64,000 nucleotides of DNA from Paenibacillus sp. SYP-B3998. GTDB lineage: Bacteria > Bacillota > Bacilli > Paenibacillales > NBRC-103111. The translations under genes and the position numbers were made by a program. How positions within the stretch are numbered: position 1 is the stretch's first letter; the number at the start of each line of letters is the position of its first letter. Location: contig NZ_JAAIKC010000018.1 of the NCBI RefSeq assembly GCF_010820665.1, positions 16,179 through 80,178 on the forward strand. The letters are read 5' to 3'. This document shows, piece by piece, positions 17,829 to 27,043 of this stretch. Below the pieces are notes generated by a model. The model saw only the letters and a program-made list of their open reading frames with translations, did no database searches and was not told where the DNA came from.

Positions 17829-17859
17829 CAAACTTTTTGTTTGACAAACAAATTGTTTG
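17829..17859 (+). promoter_or_regulatory. Tandem CAAAC-N5-GTTTG operators over a -35 box
   Basis: Two perfect inverted repeats of the form CAAAC-N5-GTTTG lie at 17829-17843 and 17845-17859, one base apart. A TTGACA -35 (17841-17846) spans the junction, with TACCAT as a weak -10 after a 16-bp spacer. They lie about 50 bases before the PAS/HTH regulator start, as expected for self-regulation of the D-amino-acid operon. Confidence 0.65.
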
Positions 17860-17905
17860 TGGTACCATTTTGCTCAGAATAACCATGCAAGGGGAGAAGG
17901 GATTC

Positions 17906-18562
17906 ATGGAATCGATTCATGATGAATTTGATTTTTTGACAGATCTCGTTACTGGGCTTGCTGCCCAATTCGGAGATAGCTGCGAGGTTGTTCTGCATGA
18001 TTTAACCGGCTCCTACGATAGTTCCATTGTCGCCATTGCGAATGGGCATATCACTGGCCGTAATGTGGGAGATCCAGGTACGAATCTAGGACTTGAACTG
18101 CTGCGAGGCAGCCAAGTGAACGGCAACAAATCGAACTATATGACGCAAACGAAGGACGGACGCATTCTGCGATCCAGTTCCATGTATATGAAAAATAAAG
18201 AAGGCAATATCATTGGCTCGCTTTGTATCAACTTTGATATCACGGAGCTGATGGTAGCAGGCAAAACGCTGCAAACGCTCATCAATCCAGGGGAACAAAC
18301 CGAAATCAAAGAATCGTTCGTCACCAGTGTAAGCGATTTGCTAGACGCTCTTATTCAAGAGGCGCAAGAGCAGGTCGGTAAGCCTGTCGCTGTTATGACA
18401 AAGGAAGACAAGATGAAAATGATTCAACTGCTAGACAGCAAAGGCGCCTTCCTTATCAAAAAAGGCGGCGAGAAAATATGCGCCTATCTAAATATTTCCA
18501 AGTATACCCTCTATAGTCACTTAGAAGAAGGTAAAAGTGCTGCAAAGGAGAGTGAAGAATGA
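17906..18562 (+). CDS. PAS/HTH transcriptional regulator (YheO/DauR-like)
   Basis: A 218-residue protein. The N-terminal half (about residues 8-120) is a YheO-type PAS domain, with CEVVLHDL near 25 and ...SSSMYMKNKEGNIIGSLCINFD near 90. The C-terminal half is the helix-turn-helix found in DauR, the repressor of D-arginine catabolism in Pseudomonas, ending in AYLNISKYTLYSHLEE. The start chosen is the ATG at 17906 with GGGGAGAAGG upstream; the frame is open much further, but that part overlaps the promoter. It overlaps the next gene by four bases. It likely senses a D-amino acid or a product of the downstream enzymes and acts on the tandem repeats ahead of it. Confidence 0.85.
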   Translation: MESIHDEFDFLTDLVTGLAAQFGDSCEVVLHDLTGSYDSSIVAIANGHITGRNVGDPGTNLGLELLRGSQVNGNKSNYMTQTKDGRILRSSSMYMKNKEGNIIGSLCINFDITELMVAGKTLQTLINPGEQTEIKESFVTSVSDLLDALIQEAQEQVGKPVAVMTKEDKMKMIQLLDSKGAFLIKKGGEKICAYLNISKYTLYSHLEEGKSAAKESEE

Positions 18563-19689
18563 TGGACTTGCAAGTTGAAACATCGTTGGAAACCTTAGAA
18601 ACACCTTGTCTCCTTATTAACGGAGAGCTGGTGGATCAGAACATCCAGATCATGGCTAACATCGCTAAAAAGAATCATGTGCAGCTTCGGCCCCATGCCA
18701 AAACCCACAAGCTCCCGCGCATTGCGCTGCAGCAAATGGCGGCTGGCGCCGTCGGAATCACGGTTGCCAAAGTAGCCGAGGCGGAAGTTATGGCCGCGGG
18801 CGGCGTGAACAATATCTTCATCGCTTACCCGCTCGTGACGGAGCGTAAGATCGAAAGAGCCATACGCTTGAGCGAGCGCATTGAGCTAATCGTCGGCGTC
18901 GATAGCTTAGCTGGCGCGCAGCGCATGGAACAAACGGCTAGCCGCCTCGGCCATTCGCTGCAAGTTCGGTTGGAGATCGACACCGGCTTGCGCAGAACGG
19001 GCGTGCTCTACGAGCAGGCAGCTGTACTCGCAGCCGAAATTGCTCAGATGCCGCACCTGCGGCTGACTGGCATCTACACGTTCCGCGGCTCGCTGCTTGC
19101 AGGCAAGCCCACTCTGGACTTGGCTGCAGCCGGCCATGAAGAAGGCACATTGATGGTGCAGCTTGCCGAGCGCTTAAGAGCGCAAGACATTGCCATCGCG
19201 GATGTCAGCGTTGGCTCTACGCCAACGGCCGCTTACGCAGCTGAGGTAGCTGGCATAACGGAGGTACGGCCAGGCACCTACGTGTTCCACGACCGGATGC
19301 AAGCGCGCTTCGGCGTCTGCGGCATCGAAGACTGTGCTGGCAGCGTACTCGTTACCATCGTCAGCCGACCTTCGGCCGACCTGGCCATCGTCGACGGCGG
19401 CAGCAAAACGTTCGCGACCGACGTGCAGCCAGGCACTGATCCGCTGCAGCTTCGCGGCTTCGGGCACGTCATCGGCCACGCGGACGCACTGCTCGTCCGT
19501 CTTACGGAAGAGCACGGTATGGTCGAGCTTGGACCGATCGCGCAAGCCGCTGGCTTGCAAGTCGGTGATCAGCTGCGCATTATCCCCAATCATATTTGCA
19601 GTACTGTCAACCTCCATAATTCCGTTGTCTTATATCGCGGCAACGCGCTAGAACGCTTGCCCGTACTTGCACGTGGAATGTTGGAGTAA
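18559..19689 (+). CDS. D-threonine aldolase/D-serine dehydratase-like PLP enzyme
   Basis: A 376-residue fold-type III PLP enzyme. The Schiff-base Lys is K48 in RPHAKTHK, and the C-terminal metal site HxC is H345/C347 in PNHICSTVNL, as in eukaryotic D-serine dehydratase and bacterial D-threonine aldolase. The N-terminal part is the alanine-racemase barrel. It would cleave D-3-hydroxyamino acids (D-threonine to glycine and acetaldehyde) or dehydrate D-serine to pyruvate and ammonia. GC-rich codon use is higher here than in the flanking genes. ATG at 18559 follows AAAGGAGAGTGAAGA. The RidA gene two genes on supports dehydratase-type chemistry, which makes reactive enamines. Confidence 0.85.
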   Translation: MMDLQVETSLETLETPCLLINGELVDQNIQIMANIAKKNHVQLRPHAKTHKLPRIALQQMAAGAVGITVAKVAEAEVMAAGGVNNIFIAYPLVTERKIERAIRLSERIELIVGVDSLAGAQRMEQTASRLGHSLQVRLEIDTGLRRTGVLYEQAAVLAAEIAQMPHLRLTGIYTFRGSLLAGKPTLDLAAAGHEEGTLMVQLAERLRAQDIAIADVSVGSTPTAAYAAEVAGITEVRPGTYVFHDRMQARFGVCGIEDCAGSVLVTIVSRPSADLAIVDGGSKTFATDVQPGTDPLQLRGFGHVIGHADALLVRLTEEHGMVELGPIAQAAGLQVGDQLRIIPNHICSTVNLHNSVVLYRGNALERLPVLARGMLE

Positions 19690-19710
19690 GGAAAGGGAGG
19701 AATCGCGATT

Positions 19711-21321
19711 ATGTTAGATCTTATTCTCAAAAATGGACGTATTGTCGATGGAACAGGCAATCCTTGGTTTGCCGGGGATGTCGGGATTCAGGGTAACAAA
19801 ATTGTCGCTGTAGGTCAGATTCATGACGACGCGCGGCAGGTTGTGGATGTACAGCGACAGGTTATTTCTCCCGGATTTATTGATGGTCACTGTCATTCGG
19901 ATCTGATGATTTTCGATTACCCGCATAGCGAAATCAAAATGCGTCAAGGGGTTACCGCTGAAGTAGTCGGGAACTGTGGGTTGGCGCCTGCTCCTTTCGT
20001 CCCTGCGCAAGCGGAGCTGCTTCAAAGCTATGTCCAACCCGTGCTCGGTCAAACCAAATGGGCATGGCCGTGGGAAACAGTTGCGCAATATATGGATGCC
20101 GTTGCAAGCTCACGCCCTTCTGAGCATTTGGCTACCTATGTAGCGCATGGCGCCCTTCGGATTGCCGTTATGGGCTTTGCCAATCGCCCTGCTACTCCCC
20201 AAGAAGTTACGCTGATGAAGCAAATGCTTGAGGAAGGCCTGAAAGCTGGAGCCATCGGTCTCTCCATCGGCTTGCTTTATGCACCGGGAAGCTACACAAG
20301 CAAAGAAGAAATTGCTGAGCTTTGCTCTGTGCTTCCGAAGTACAACGGTCTCTTCTCCACGCATATTCGCGGGGAAGGCAATAACTTGCTGCCTTCGGTT
20401 CAAGAAGTTATTTGGATAGCGGAGAAGGCTGGCGTATCGCTACACATCAGCCATCTTAAAGCGGCAGGCAAGCGAAATTGGGGACAAATTGTCGATGCCT
20501 TGGATCTGATTGAAGATGCAAGAGCACGCGGCATGGATGTTACTTGCGATGTGTACCCGTACAATGCGGGTTCAACGAGCCTCACGACAATCCTTCCTCC
20601 TTGGGTGCTTGAAGGCGGGATTGAAAAAGCGCTCGAAGTGCTGCGAATCCCTAAATTACGCGCTCAAATTCGGGAAGAGTTGAGCCATGAACAAAAAAAT
20701 TGGGACAATTTAATTTGTTCCACGGGCTGGCAAAGTGTGTTCCTTTCTGCGATGCATACAGCCAAAAACCGTCATCTCGAAGGCAAGCACCTTGCGGAAA
20801 TTAGCGAGCAGCGCGGGCAGCATCCTGCTGAGTGCATGATGGATTTGCTTTTGGAAGAGGACGGCCGTATCTCGATTGTCTATTTCCATATGTCTGACGA
20901 AGATGTCAACCAAGTTGTCGGTTACGATAAATCCCTCATCGCTTCAGATAGTCTTACTTGCGATACAGGGAAGCCGCATCCGCGCTTATACGGGACATTC
21001 CCCCGGGTATTTGCCAAATATGTGCGTGATCAGAAGATTCTAACTTTGGAGCAAGCGGTGCGAAAAGTAACCTCTTTCCCCGTCCAACGTTTCAAATTAG
21101 GCATGCGCGGTCTCATTGTTCCTGGTTACATCGCCGATGTGGCTGTATTCAACCCGGATACTATCCAGGATCATGCGACTTTCGAAGATCCAAGGCAGTA
21201 TCCTGACGGCATTTCTCATGTCGTTGTGAACGGTAAGTTATCTTTATCGGGTGGCCAGCATACACAAGCGCGCGAAGGAAGCTTCATCCGCGCCCAACAC
21301 TGCTGCCATCACAATCACTAA
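19711..21321 (+). CDS. N-acyl-D-amino-acid deacylase (D-aminoacylase)
   Basis: A 536-residue amidohydrolase. It has the metal motif GHCHSD near residue 55, the conserved Cys of GNCG near residue 90, ISHLKAAGKRNWG near 250 and SDSLTCDTGKPHPRLYGTFPR near 410, all typical of zinc D-aminoacylases. It hydrolyses N-acyl-D-amino acids to the free D-amino acid and a carboxylate. The start follows AAAGGGAGGAATCGCG, and the gene lies 21 bases after the aldolase/dehydratase gene. Together the enzymes would release and then break down D-amino acids. The His-rich tail (HCCHHNH) is unusual. Confidence 0.9.
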   Translation: MLDLILKNGRIVDGTGNPWFAGDVGIQGNKIVAVGQIHDDARQVVDVQRQVISPGFIDGHCHSDLMIFDYPHSEIKMRQGVTAEVVGNCGLAPAPFVPAQAELLQSYVQPVLGQTKWAWPWETVAQYMDAVASSRPSEHLATYVAHGALRIAVMGFANRPATPQEVTLMKQMLEEGLKAGAIGLSIGLLYAPGSYTSKEEIAELCSVLPKYNGLFSTHIRGEGNNLLPSVQEVIWIAEKAGVSLHISHLKAAGKRNWGQIVDALDLIEDARARGMDVTCDVYPYNAGSTSLTTILPPWVLEGGIEKALEVLRIPKLRAQIREELSHEQKNWDNLICSTGWQSVFLSAMHTAKNRHLEGKHLAEISEQRGQHPAECMMDLLLEEDGRISIVYFHMSDEDVNQVVGYDKSLIASDSLTCDTGKPHPRLYGTFPRVFAKYVRDQKILTLEQAVRKVTSFPVQRFKLGMRGLIVPGYIADVAVFNPDTIQDHATFEDPRQYPDGISHVVVNGKLSLSGGQHTQAREGSFIRAQHCCHHNH

Positions 21322-21360
21322 TCTAGCTAAATTTATAATTTGACTTGGAGGTCATCATTT

Positions 21361-21825
21361 ATGTCTCAAATCGAAAAACGTCTACAAGAACTCGGTATCA
21401 CGCTTCCACCTTCACCAGAACCGCGCTTCACTTATATTCCTTGCAATCAAACAGGCAATCTTATTTATCTATCCGGCCAAGATTGCCGCATTAACGGCGA
21501 TCTCATGTACGAAGGTAAAGTAGGAAGCGACGTTACTATCGAACAAGCTCAAGCTGCAGCTCGCCAAACCATCATCAACTGCCTAGCCGTGATGAAAGGC
21601 TACCTTGGAGATTTGGATCGCGTTGTGAAAATCGTTAAGATGCTTGGCTTCGTTAACAGCGCACCAGGTTTCGGAGATCAACCTTACGTCATCAATGGCG
21701 CATCCAACTTGTTGGTAGATGTTTTCGGCGAAAACGGCAAACATGCTCGTTCCGCTATCGGTACTAGCGATCTTCCTTTCCACACACCTGTGGAAATTGA
21801 ATTGATTGTGGAAATCCGCGACTAA
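21361..21825 (+). CDS. RidA/YjgF family enamine-imine deaminase
   Basis: A 154-residue protein of the RidA superfamily, recognisable by NLIYLSGQDC, QAAARQTIINCLAVMKGYLGDLDRVVKIVKMLGFVNS and the C-terminal PVEIELIVEI. RidA proteins hydrolyse reactive enamines/imines such as 2-aminoacrylate made by PLP dehydratases. It is longer than E. coli RidA (about 128) and its Arg-containing segment is RSAIGTSDLPF, so it may be a different Rid subgroup with its own imine substrate. The start ATG follows TTGGAGG. It ends the D-amino-acid operon and a strong hairpin follows. Confidence 0.9.
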   Translation: MSQIEKRLQELGITLPPSPEPRFTYIPCNQTGNLIYLSGQDCRINGDLMYEGKVGSDVTIEQAQAAARQTIINCLAVMKGYLGDLDRVVKIVKMLGFVNSAPGFGDQPYVINGASNLLVDVFGENGKHARSAIGTSDLPFHTPVEIELIVEIRD

Positions 21826-21840
21826 TTTCAGAAAGACCAA

Positions 21841-21886
21841 AAAAGCCGACGCTACGCTGCCCAAAAGCAGCTTAGCGTCGGCTTTT
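21841..21886 (+). terminator. Terminator of the D-amino-acid operon
   Basis: AAAAGCCGACGCTA (21841-21854) pairs with TAGCGTCGGCTTTT (21873-21886), with an inner CGCTGC/GCAGC stem. Confidence 0.9.
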
Positions 21887-21959
21887 CATATTGATTTCAA
21901 GTAAATCACAACAAAATTACACATGACAAGTCTAAATGATAAGGAAAGGAGGGATACCT

Positions 21960-22397
21960 TTGAAAAGCTTCATACATATTTTTCTAGCTATTTGGCTAGT
22001 AGGCTCCTTATGTGCGAGAACCGCTTATGCCGATTGGGCACACAATTTTGTCGTCAATGATGGGAAAGCATATATCATCTCGAATAGCCAAGTTGATAAA
22101 AAACAAATTGGTTCAAGGATAGGGAAAGTGACGCTTTATTCCGATAAGGAAGGTACTTACTCAGGGAATTTTTCGAACAGTTATCCGCGAGGCACTGCAT
22201 TTTATAAAATTATTGATGTAGATATACATGATGCCATTGCAATAAAAGAAAGTAATGGGATGTTTGTAAAGGCGACTTATCATGGAGAGTATGCCGGAAG
22301 TACATTGAATTGGCAGGATGTAGCTGCCTATTCTTTGGGAGTCCTTCTGCTTATAATCATGATCTCATCGTTCGTTAATAGGAGATTAAAGCCATGA
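21960..22397 (+). CDS. Small exported protein with C-terminal membrane anchor, unknown function
   Basis: A 145-residue protein starting at TTG 21960, which follows AAAGGAGGG at six bases; an in-frame ATG lies upstream but would include that site. An N-terminal signal peptide (MKSFIHIFLAIWLVGSL... to AYA) precedes an extracellular domain of about 90 residues beginning DWAHNFVVNDGKAY. A hydrophobic segment (AAYSLGVLLLIIMISSFV) and a basic tail end the protein. I do not recognise a family. It stands alone between the D-amino-acid operon and the chemotaxis receptor gene. Confidence 0.75.
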   Translation: MKSFIHIFLAIWLVGSLCARTAYADWAHNFVVNDGKAYIISNSQVDKKQIGSRIGKVTLYSDKEGTYSGNFSNSYPRGTAFYKIIDVDIHDAIAIKESNGMFVKATYHGEYAGSTLNWQDVAAYSLGVLLLIIMISSFVNRRLKP

Positions 22398-22450
22398 TAG
22401 CATGAAGGCTCCTCCCACTGCTTTTACTACACTGTACATACGAACGTTGT

Positions 22451-24181
22451 TTACACTCGGAACCTGCCAATTAACCCTTGTAAGTCTGCAGCCATACGGT
22501 TTAGCACGGTCGCAGAAGAAACAATTTCATCTATGCTTGCGTACTGATTTTCAACGTTAGACGATACCACTTTTGCCCCTGAAGCCGTTTGTCCAGCCAC
22601 TTCGTCAATGGCGCGTATGACCTCGACAGCTGAGCGCGTTTTCTCGGCGATAGCCGCAGAACGTTCGGTTACTTCCACGATCTGACCTGCTACCTCGTCC
22701 ATTGCGTTCTGGATACGCTTGAAAGTATTCTTTGCTTCGCTGACAACCTGCAGCCCAGTTATCACCTCTTTGCTCCCCGACTCTGTAGAGCTAATGACAT
22801 CCTGCGTTTCCATCTGAATGCCATCAACCAGCCCTGCAACTTCTCCAGCAGCCACAGAAGTTTGCATCGACAGCTTGCGAATTTCATCGGCAACGACTGC
22901 AAATCCTCTGCCTGACGATCCTGCACGAGCTGCTTCAATCGAAGCGTTAAGTGCAAGCATGTTCGTCTGTCTTGCGATATTCGCGATCATCCCGTTGGCG
23001 TTGACAATTTGCTCGGAACGCTGCCCTAATCTTTGTACAGAGACTACAAGCTCCATCATTTTATGATGAATGGCGTTCATCTGAGCGATTGCGGAATCAA
23101 CCGCTTCATTCCCTGCCTCGGCTTCCTTCTGTGCTTGGGATGACTGGAAGTTAGCAAGCTGCGTCACATTAGCAATTTGATCAACGGCTGCGGACATCTC
23201 TTCCATAATGTCTACACCCTTATGTACGCTGCGTACCTGCACATCGGTACCGTCAGAGATTTCCTGTACGATATTCGTAATTCGTTCCGAGGATACACTT
23301 ACTTGCCCGGAATGACTGCTGAGCGCTTCCGAGGCGGCAGCCACTTGCTTCGCACTGCCTCCTACCTGACTAATTAGACGGTGGAGGTTTGCTTTCATCT
23401 GGTTGAATGCTATTGCCAAATCCCTTAATTCGTCTCTATTTGGCACATGAATGTCGCTAACGGTCAAATCACATGCGGCGATTCGCTCAGCTGCTTTTAC
23501 CATAGAACGCATGGGAGCTACAACCAGGCGCGATAGCATGAGACCAATAGCCAGTGCGAAGACAAATGCAGTGACGCTCACCCCAATTAATGTACGTATC
23601 GTCGAAGCGACCGCATCATGATTACGCGCTAATGCCTCCTCCTGCACAATCTTTTCCAGCTCTTCGATCTTTCCCGCAGCCTGCGTTAATGTCTCCGTGG
23701 TCGGAATCGCCCACTGTGAGGCTTCCGCTTTCGCCAGGGATACGTCACCTTTGTCGCCGTAGTCAGTCACCTTTTTGACTAAACGCGCGAACGTCTGGTT
23801 AGCATCCATCATCGCTTGAATAGCATTCTGTTCACTTTCATTTTCCGGGTGTTCGCTCATTTGTTTAATAGTCGCAGATAAGCTCATATTCATATCTGTT
23901 AGACGCTTTTCCTTTTCTTTCGAAGGCTCCATGACGTAGCCAAACAACAAGCTATTTTGCATTTGTGTTTTCTCTTTAATTTCTGAAACCTGTTTAAGCG
24001 TAGACACATTATCGTTAAGCAGCTCGGAATAAGAACCGTCCACTTTATTTAAGTAGATGCAGGACATACCGCTGGTCACACCAACGAGTAGTGATACAAT
24101 CACAAAGGTACCGACAATTTTGCCCCTTAACGAAACTGAAAATAGTCGATCTTTCCATCTATTCGTTTTGCTGATTGTCAA
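22451..24181 (-). CDS. Methyl-accepting chemotaxis protein
   Basis: A 576-residue receptor. Membrane spans lie at about 20-43 and 195-216, with a four-helix-bundle (4HB_MCP) sensor between. A HAMP domain follows (VVAPMRSMVKAAERIA). The cytoplasmic signalling tip contains IANIARQTNMLALNASIEAAR and GFAVVADEIRKLSMQT. It signals to CheA/CheW to steer movement. The start is TTG at 24181, ten bases after AGGGGG; the ATG just upstream is out of frame. The ligand is unknown; the next gene is a galactoside transporter, but no operon link exists because a possible hairpin and about 140 bases separate them. Confidence 0.93.
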   Translation of the reverse strand: MTISKTNRWKDRLFSVSLRGKIVGTFVIVSLLVGVTSGMSCIYLNKVDGSYSELLNDNVSTLKQVSEIKEKTQMQNSLLFGYVMEPSKEKEKRLTDMNMSLSATIKQMSEHPENESEQNAIQAMMDANQTFARLVKKVTDYGDKGDVSLAKAEASQWAIPTTETLTQAAGKIEELEKIVQEEALARNHDAVASTIRTLIGVSVTAFVFALAIGLMLSRLVVAPMRSMVKAAERIAACDLTVSDIHVPNRDELRDLAIAFNQMKANLHRLISQVGGSAKQVAAASEALSSHSGQVSVSSERITNIVQEISDGTDVQVRSVHKGVDIMEEMSAAVDQIANVTQLANFQSSQAQKEAEAGNEAVDSAIAQMNAIHHKMMELVVSVQRLGQRSEQIVNANGMIANIARQTNMLALNASIEAARAGSSGRGFAVVADEIRKLSMQTSVAAGEVAGLVDGIQMETQDVISSTESGSKEVITGLQVVSEAKNTFKRIQNAMDEVAGQIVEVTERSAAIAEKTRSAVEVIRAIDEVAGQTASGAKVVSSNVENQYASIDEIVSSATVLNRMAADLQGLIGRFRV

Positions 24182-24236
24182 TTCATGCGACCCCCTTACT
24201 CTTTCTAGTAATCGCTTTTATCTATGCGCACGATAA

Positions 24237-24263
24237 TAGGCTGTCGTTAGGTTCGACAGCCTA
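24237..24263 (-). terminator. Hairpin after mglC
   Basis: TAGGCTGTCG and CGACAGCCTA form a perfect 10-bp stem with a 7-base loop. No strong U-run follows on the minus strand, so it may be a weak terminator or an mRNA-end stabiliser. Confidence 0.45.
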
Positions 24264-24322
24264 CTATCTCTTTTGATATGACCAATTTGTATAAATGATC
24301 TTGGTGTTTGTATGCAAGTTTT

Positions 24323-25354
24323 TTATTTGGCATTCATATATTTGCGCATATCAAATGCTACGGCCGCCACGATAATGATTCCTTTGATAATTAACTGCCA
24401 ATATGGACTGATTCCGATGAACGTCAAACCATAGTTGATAACACTGAAAATCAATACCCCTGCAAGCACGCCTGGTACTGTACCGATACCGCCGGAAGTA
24501 GACACGCCGCCTACTACGCAAGCTGCAATCGCATCAAGTTCGTACATGTTACCGTAGTTGTTCGTTGCGCCACCTGTTCTTGCTGCTTCCAATACCCCCG
24601 CCAAACCGTATAAAGCACCTGCAATCGCATAAATGTAGATCAGGTAACGGTTAACGTTAATCCCCGAAACCGTTGCCGCATGAATGTTGCCACCGATGGC
24701 ATACATATACTTCCCGAGCTTCGTTTTGTTAAATACTACCCAGACGATAAGAGCTACTACAATCGCTATAATAACAATATATGGAATGGAGTACGTTGCG
24801 TCTTTACCAATAAATCCTGTACCTAGCTTACTGAAATCCGGTCTAAGACCACCGATAGGCTGGGACTGATTCGGCTTCATATCGAAATAAAGAGAGTTAG
24901 CGCCGTAAACGGCTACCATCGTTCCCAACGTGGCAATGAACGGCGGAACACGCAATTTGGCTACGATAATTCCGTTAATTAAACCAATCAGGAGACCTGC
25001 TGCAATGGCGATTAAAATCGGAACAATCAAAGGCAAATCAGGCAAACCTGGAAAAAATCTTCTTCCATATTCCTGCGTCTGCAGCATGGAAGCTGAAACA
25101 ACCGCCGTCAGACCGACAATACGTCCGGTGGAAAGATCCGTTCCTCCCGTGATTAGGATGAACGCAGCACCTAGCGCAATGATAACGCGTGTAGAGGATT
25201 GTAGTAAAATATCACGCAAAATATTAATTGATAAAAATCGCGGATCGTAAATCGCGATGCCAATGACCAGCACGACGAGGACAATGTAAATTGCATATTT
25301 GGTTATAAAGCTGCTCAAATTTCTTGTTTTTAAAGTTTCTGCCTTCGTACTCAT
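24323..25354 (-). CDS. mglC: Galactose/methyl-galactoside ABC transporter permease
   Basis: A 343-residue permease of the ribose/galactose (CUT2) type, with about eight to ten membrane spans. The segment GAAFILITGGTDLSTGRIVGLTA and the C-terminal AVAFDMRKYMNAK resemble MglC rather than RbsC. It forms the channel for galactose or methyl-galactosides with MglA. I chose the ATG at 25354, after GGAGGGGGCCGATTAACC; longer in-frame starts overlap the mglA end. The gene starts 19 bases after the mglA stop and lies in the same operon. Confidence 0.88.
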   Translation of the reverse strand: MSTKAETLKTRNLSSFITKYAIYIVLVVLVIGIAIYDPRFLSINILRDILLQSSTRVIIALGAAFILITGGTDLSTGRIVGLTAVVSASMLQTQEYGRRFFPGLPDLPLIVPILIAIAAGLLIGLINGIIVAKLRVPPFIATLGTMVAVYGANSLYFDMKPNQSQPIGGLRPDFSKLGTGFIGKDATYSIPYIVIIAIVVALIVWVVFNKTKLGKYMYAIGGNIHAATVSGINVNRYLIYIYAIAGALYGLAGVLEAARTGGATNNYGNMYELDAIAACVVGGVSTSGGIGTVPGVLAGVLIFSVINYGLTFIGISPYWQLIIKGIIIVAAVAFDMRKYMNAK

Positions 25355-25373
25355 GGTTAATCGGCCCCCTCCA

Positions 25374-26891
25374 TTATGCCATATGCTGTGCAGCAAGGCG
25401 CATGATCTCTTCTTCTGTTGCTCTATTCCCGTCTACGATCCCTGTAAGGCGTCCTTCGCACATGACCATGATTCGGTCTGACATCCCAAGCAACTCGGGC
25501 ATTTCAGATGAGATCATGATAATACTTTTACCTTGCTTCGCCAGATCCGCGATGATGGAATAAATCTCAAATTTCGCTCCTACATCGATTCCCCGCGTCG
25601 GCTCATCAAGCAGCAGCACATCGGGTTCCGTCAGCAGCCATCTGGCCAAAAGCACCTTTTGCTGGTTACCGCCTGACAGATTTTTAATCAACGCGTACAT
25701 GTTCGGCGTTTTCACCCGAAGCATCTCGATGCTTCGTTTCACTTCTTCTCGACGCTTGGCTTCATTAATCAAGCCAAACGGATTCATATAGCGCCCCAGA
25801 TTCGCGATGACGGTATTCTCAAGCACAGACAACACCGGGAAGATCCCAGTGACGCGACGCTCCTCCGTTAGTAAGGCGATTTTCTGCTTAATCGCATCGA
25901 TCGGCGACTTTAATTTCACAGGCTTACCATGTATCGAAATCTGACCGGCGGCGATTCCCCTCATCCCGAACAAAGCTTCAACAAGCTCTGTACGCTGAGC
26001 GCCAACTAAACCGCCGACGCCTAAAATTTCACCTTTGCGCAGCTCGAAGGAAACATTTTTGAACGATTTGGGAATGACGGAAGTCAATCCGTCTACTTTC
26101 ATAAGCACGCCGCTCGGAACATTGCTGCGCTCTGGAAACCGTTCTTTGAGATCACGTCCAACCATCTTCGAGATGATCATGTCGGTTGTCAGCTCTGATG
26201 ATGCCCACGTGCCGATTTTGGTACCGTCCCGCATGATTGTTACTTCATCCGAAATCTCCAATATTTCTTCCATTTTATGTGAAATATAGATGATCGAAAC
26301 ACCGCGACTTTTCAATTCGCGAATGATTCGAAAGAGCTGCTCGACTTCGTTGCCCGTTAGCGACGATGTCGGCTCATCCATAACAATGACTTTCGAATTG
26401 AATGAAACAGCCTTCGCTATTTCAATGGATTGCACTTTCGAAACGGATAGCGTTCCTACGAGTGTATCTGGTTTGATGTCCATCTGGAGCTGTTTAAACA
26501 AGCTCTCTGTATCTCTACGCATCTTTTTGTGATCTACTAATTTCAAAGGTCCGATCCCTTTTAACGGAAATCTGCCGAGCCAAATGTTCTCCATTACATT
26601 ACGATATGGAACTGGATGAAGCTCTTGATGGATCATCGATATCCCACTCGCTAAGGCATCCTTGGAGCTTTGAATGGAAGCCGTTACGCCATTCAGCTTA
26701 ATCTCTCCGCCATCTGGCTTATAAATGCCGAACAAGCATTTCATCAAGGTTGATTTACCTGCACCATTCTCTCCCATAAGCGCATGAACGCTTCCTGGTC
26801 GAACCTTGAGGGTAACGTTATCCAGCGCTTTCACGCCTGGGAACTCTTTGGATATTTGATTCATTTCCAGTAAATAATCATGTACAGTCAT
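25374..26891 (-). CDS. mglA: Galactose/methyl-galactoside ABC transporter ATP-binding protein
   Basis: A 505-residue protein with two ABC cassettes. The first has Walker A GENGAGKSTL near residue 40, signature LSVSKVQSIEIAKA and Walker B VIVMDEPTSSL. The second has a degenerate Walker A (GGLVGAQRTE), signature LSGGNQQKVLLARWL and Walker B VLLLDEPTRGID. This pattern is usual for CUT2 ATPases. The segment MENIWLGRFP and the VDHKKM motif are typical of MglA. The start chosen is ATG 26891, after AGGGGGAGTTACC. It powers import of galactose or methyl-galactosides with MglB and MglC. Confidence 0.9.
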   Translation of the reverse strand: MTVHDYLLEMNQISKEFPGVKALDNVTLKVRPGSVHALMGENGAGKSTLMKCLFGIYKPDGGEIKLNGVTASIQSSKDALASGISMIHQELHPVPYRNVMENIWLGRFPLKGIGPLKLVDHKKMRRDTESLFKQLQMDIKPDTLVGTLSVSKVQSIEIAKAVSFNSKVIVMDEPTSSLTGNEVEQLFRIIRELKSRGVSIIYISHKMEEILEISDEVTIMRDGTKIGTWASSELTTDMIISKMVGRDLKERFPERSNVPSGVLMKVDGLTSVIPKSFKNVSFELRKGEILGVGGLVGAQRTELVEALFGMRGIAAGQISIHGKPVKLKSPIDAIKQKIALLTEERRVTGIFPVLSVLENTVIANLGRYMNPFGLINEAKRREEVKRSIEMLRVKTPNMYALIKNLSGGNQQKVLLARWLLTEPDVLLLDEPTRGIDVGAKFEIYSIIADLAKQGKSIIMISSEMPELLGMSDRIMVMCEGRLTGIVDGNRATEEEIMRLAAQHMA

Positions 26892-26989
26892 GGTAACTCC
26901 CCCTACCAGCTCACAATAATCCACACAATGTGAAGCCATTCTTCGAAGCTTATGTCTCTATTACTTTGCTAGGGTTTCTAAATAAGGAA

Positions 26990-27029
26990 GGCAAGGGGGC
27001 AACGTAAGCATACATTGCTTTCCCTTGCC
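26990..27029 (-). terminator. Hairpin between mglB and mglA
   Basis: GGCAAGGG (27029-27022 on the minus strand) pairs with CCCTTGCC (26997-26990), followed by TTCCTTATTTA. It probably lowers mglA/mglC message relative to mglB. Confidence 0.65.
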
Positions 27030-27043
27030 TGCTTTTATTCAGA

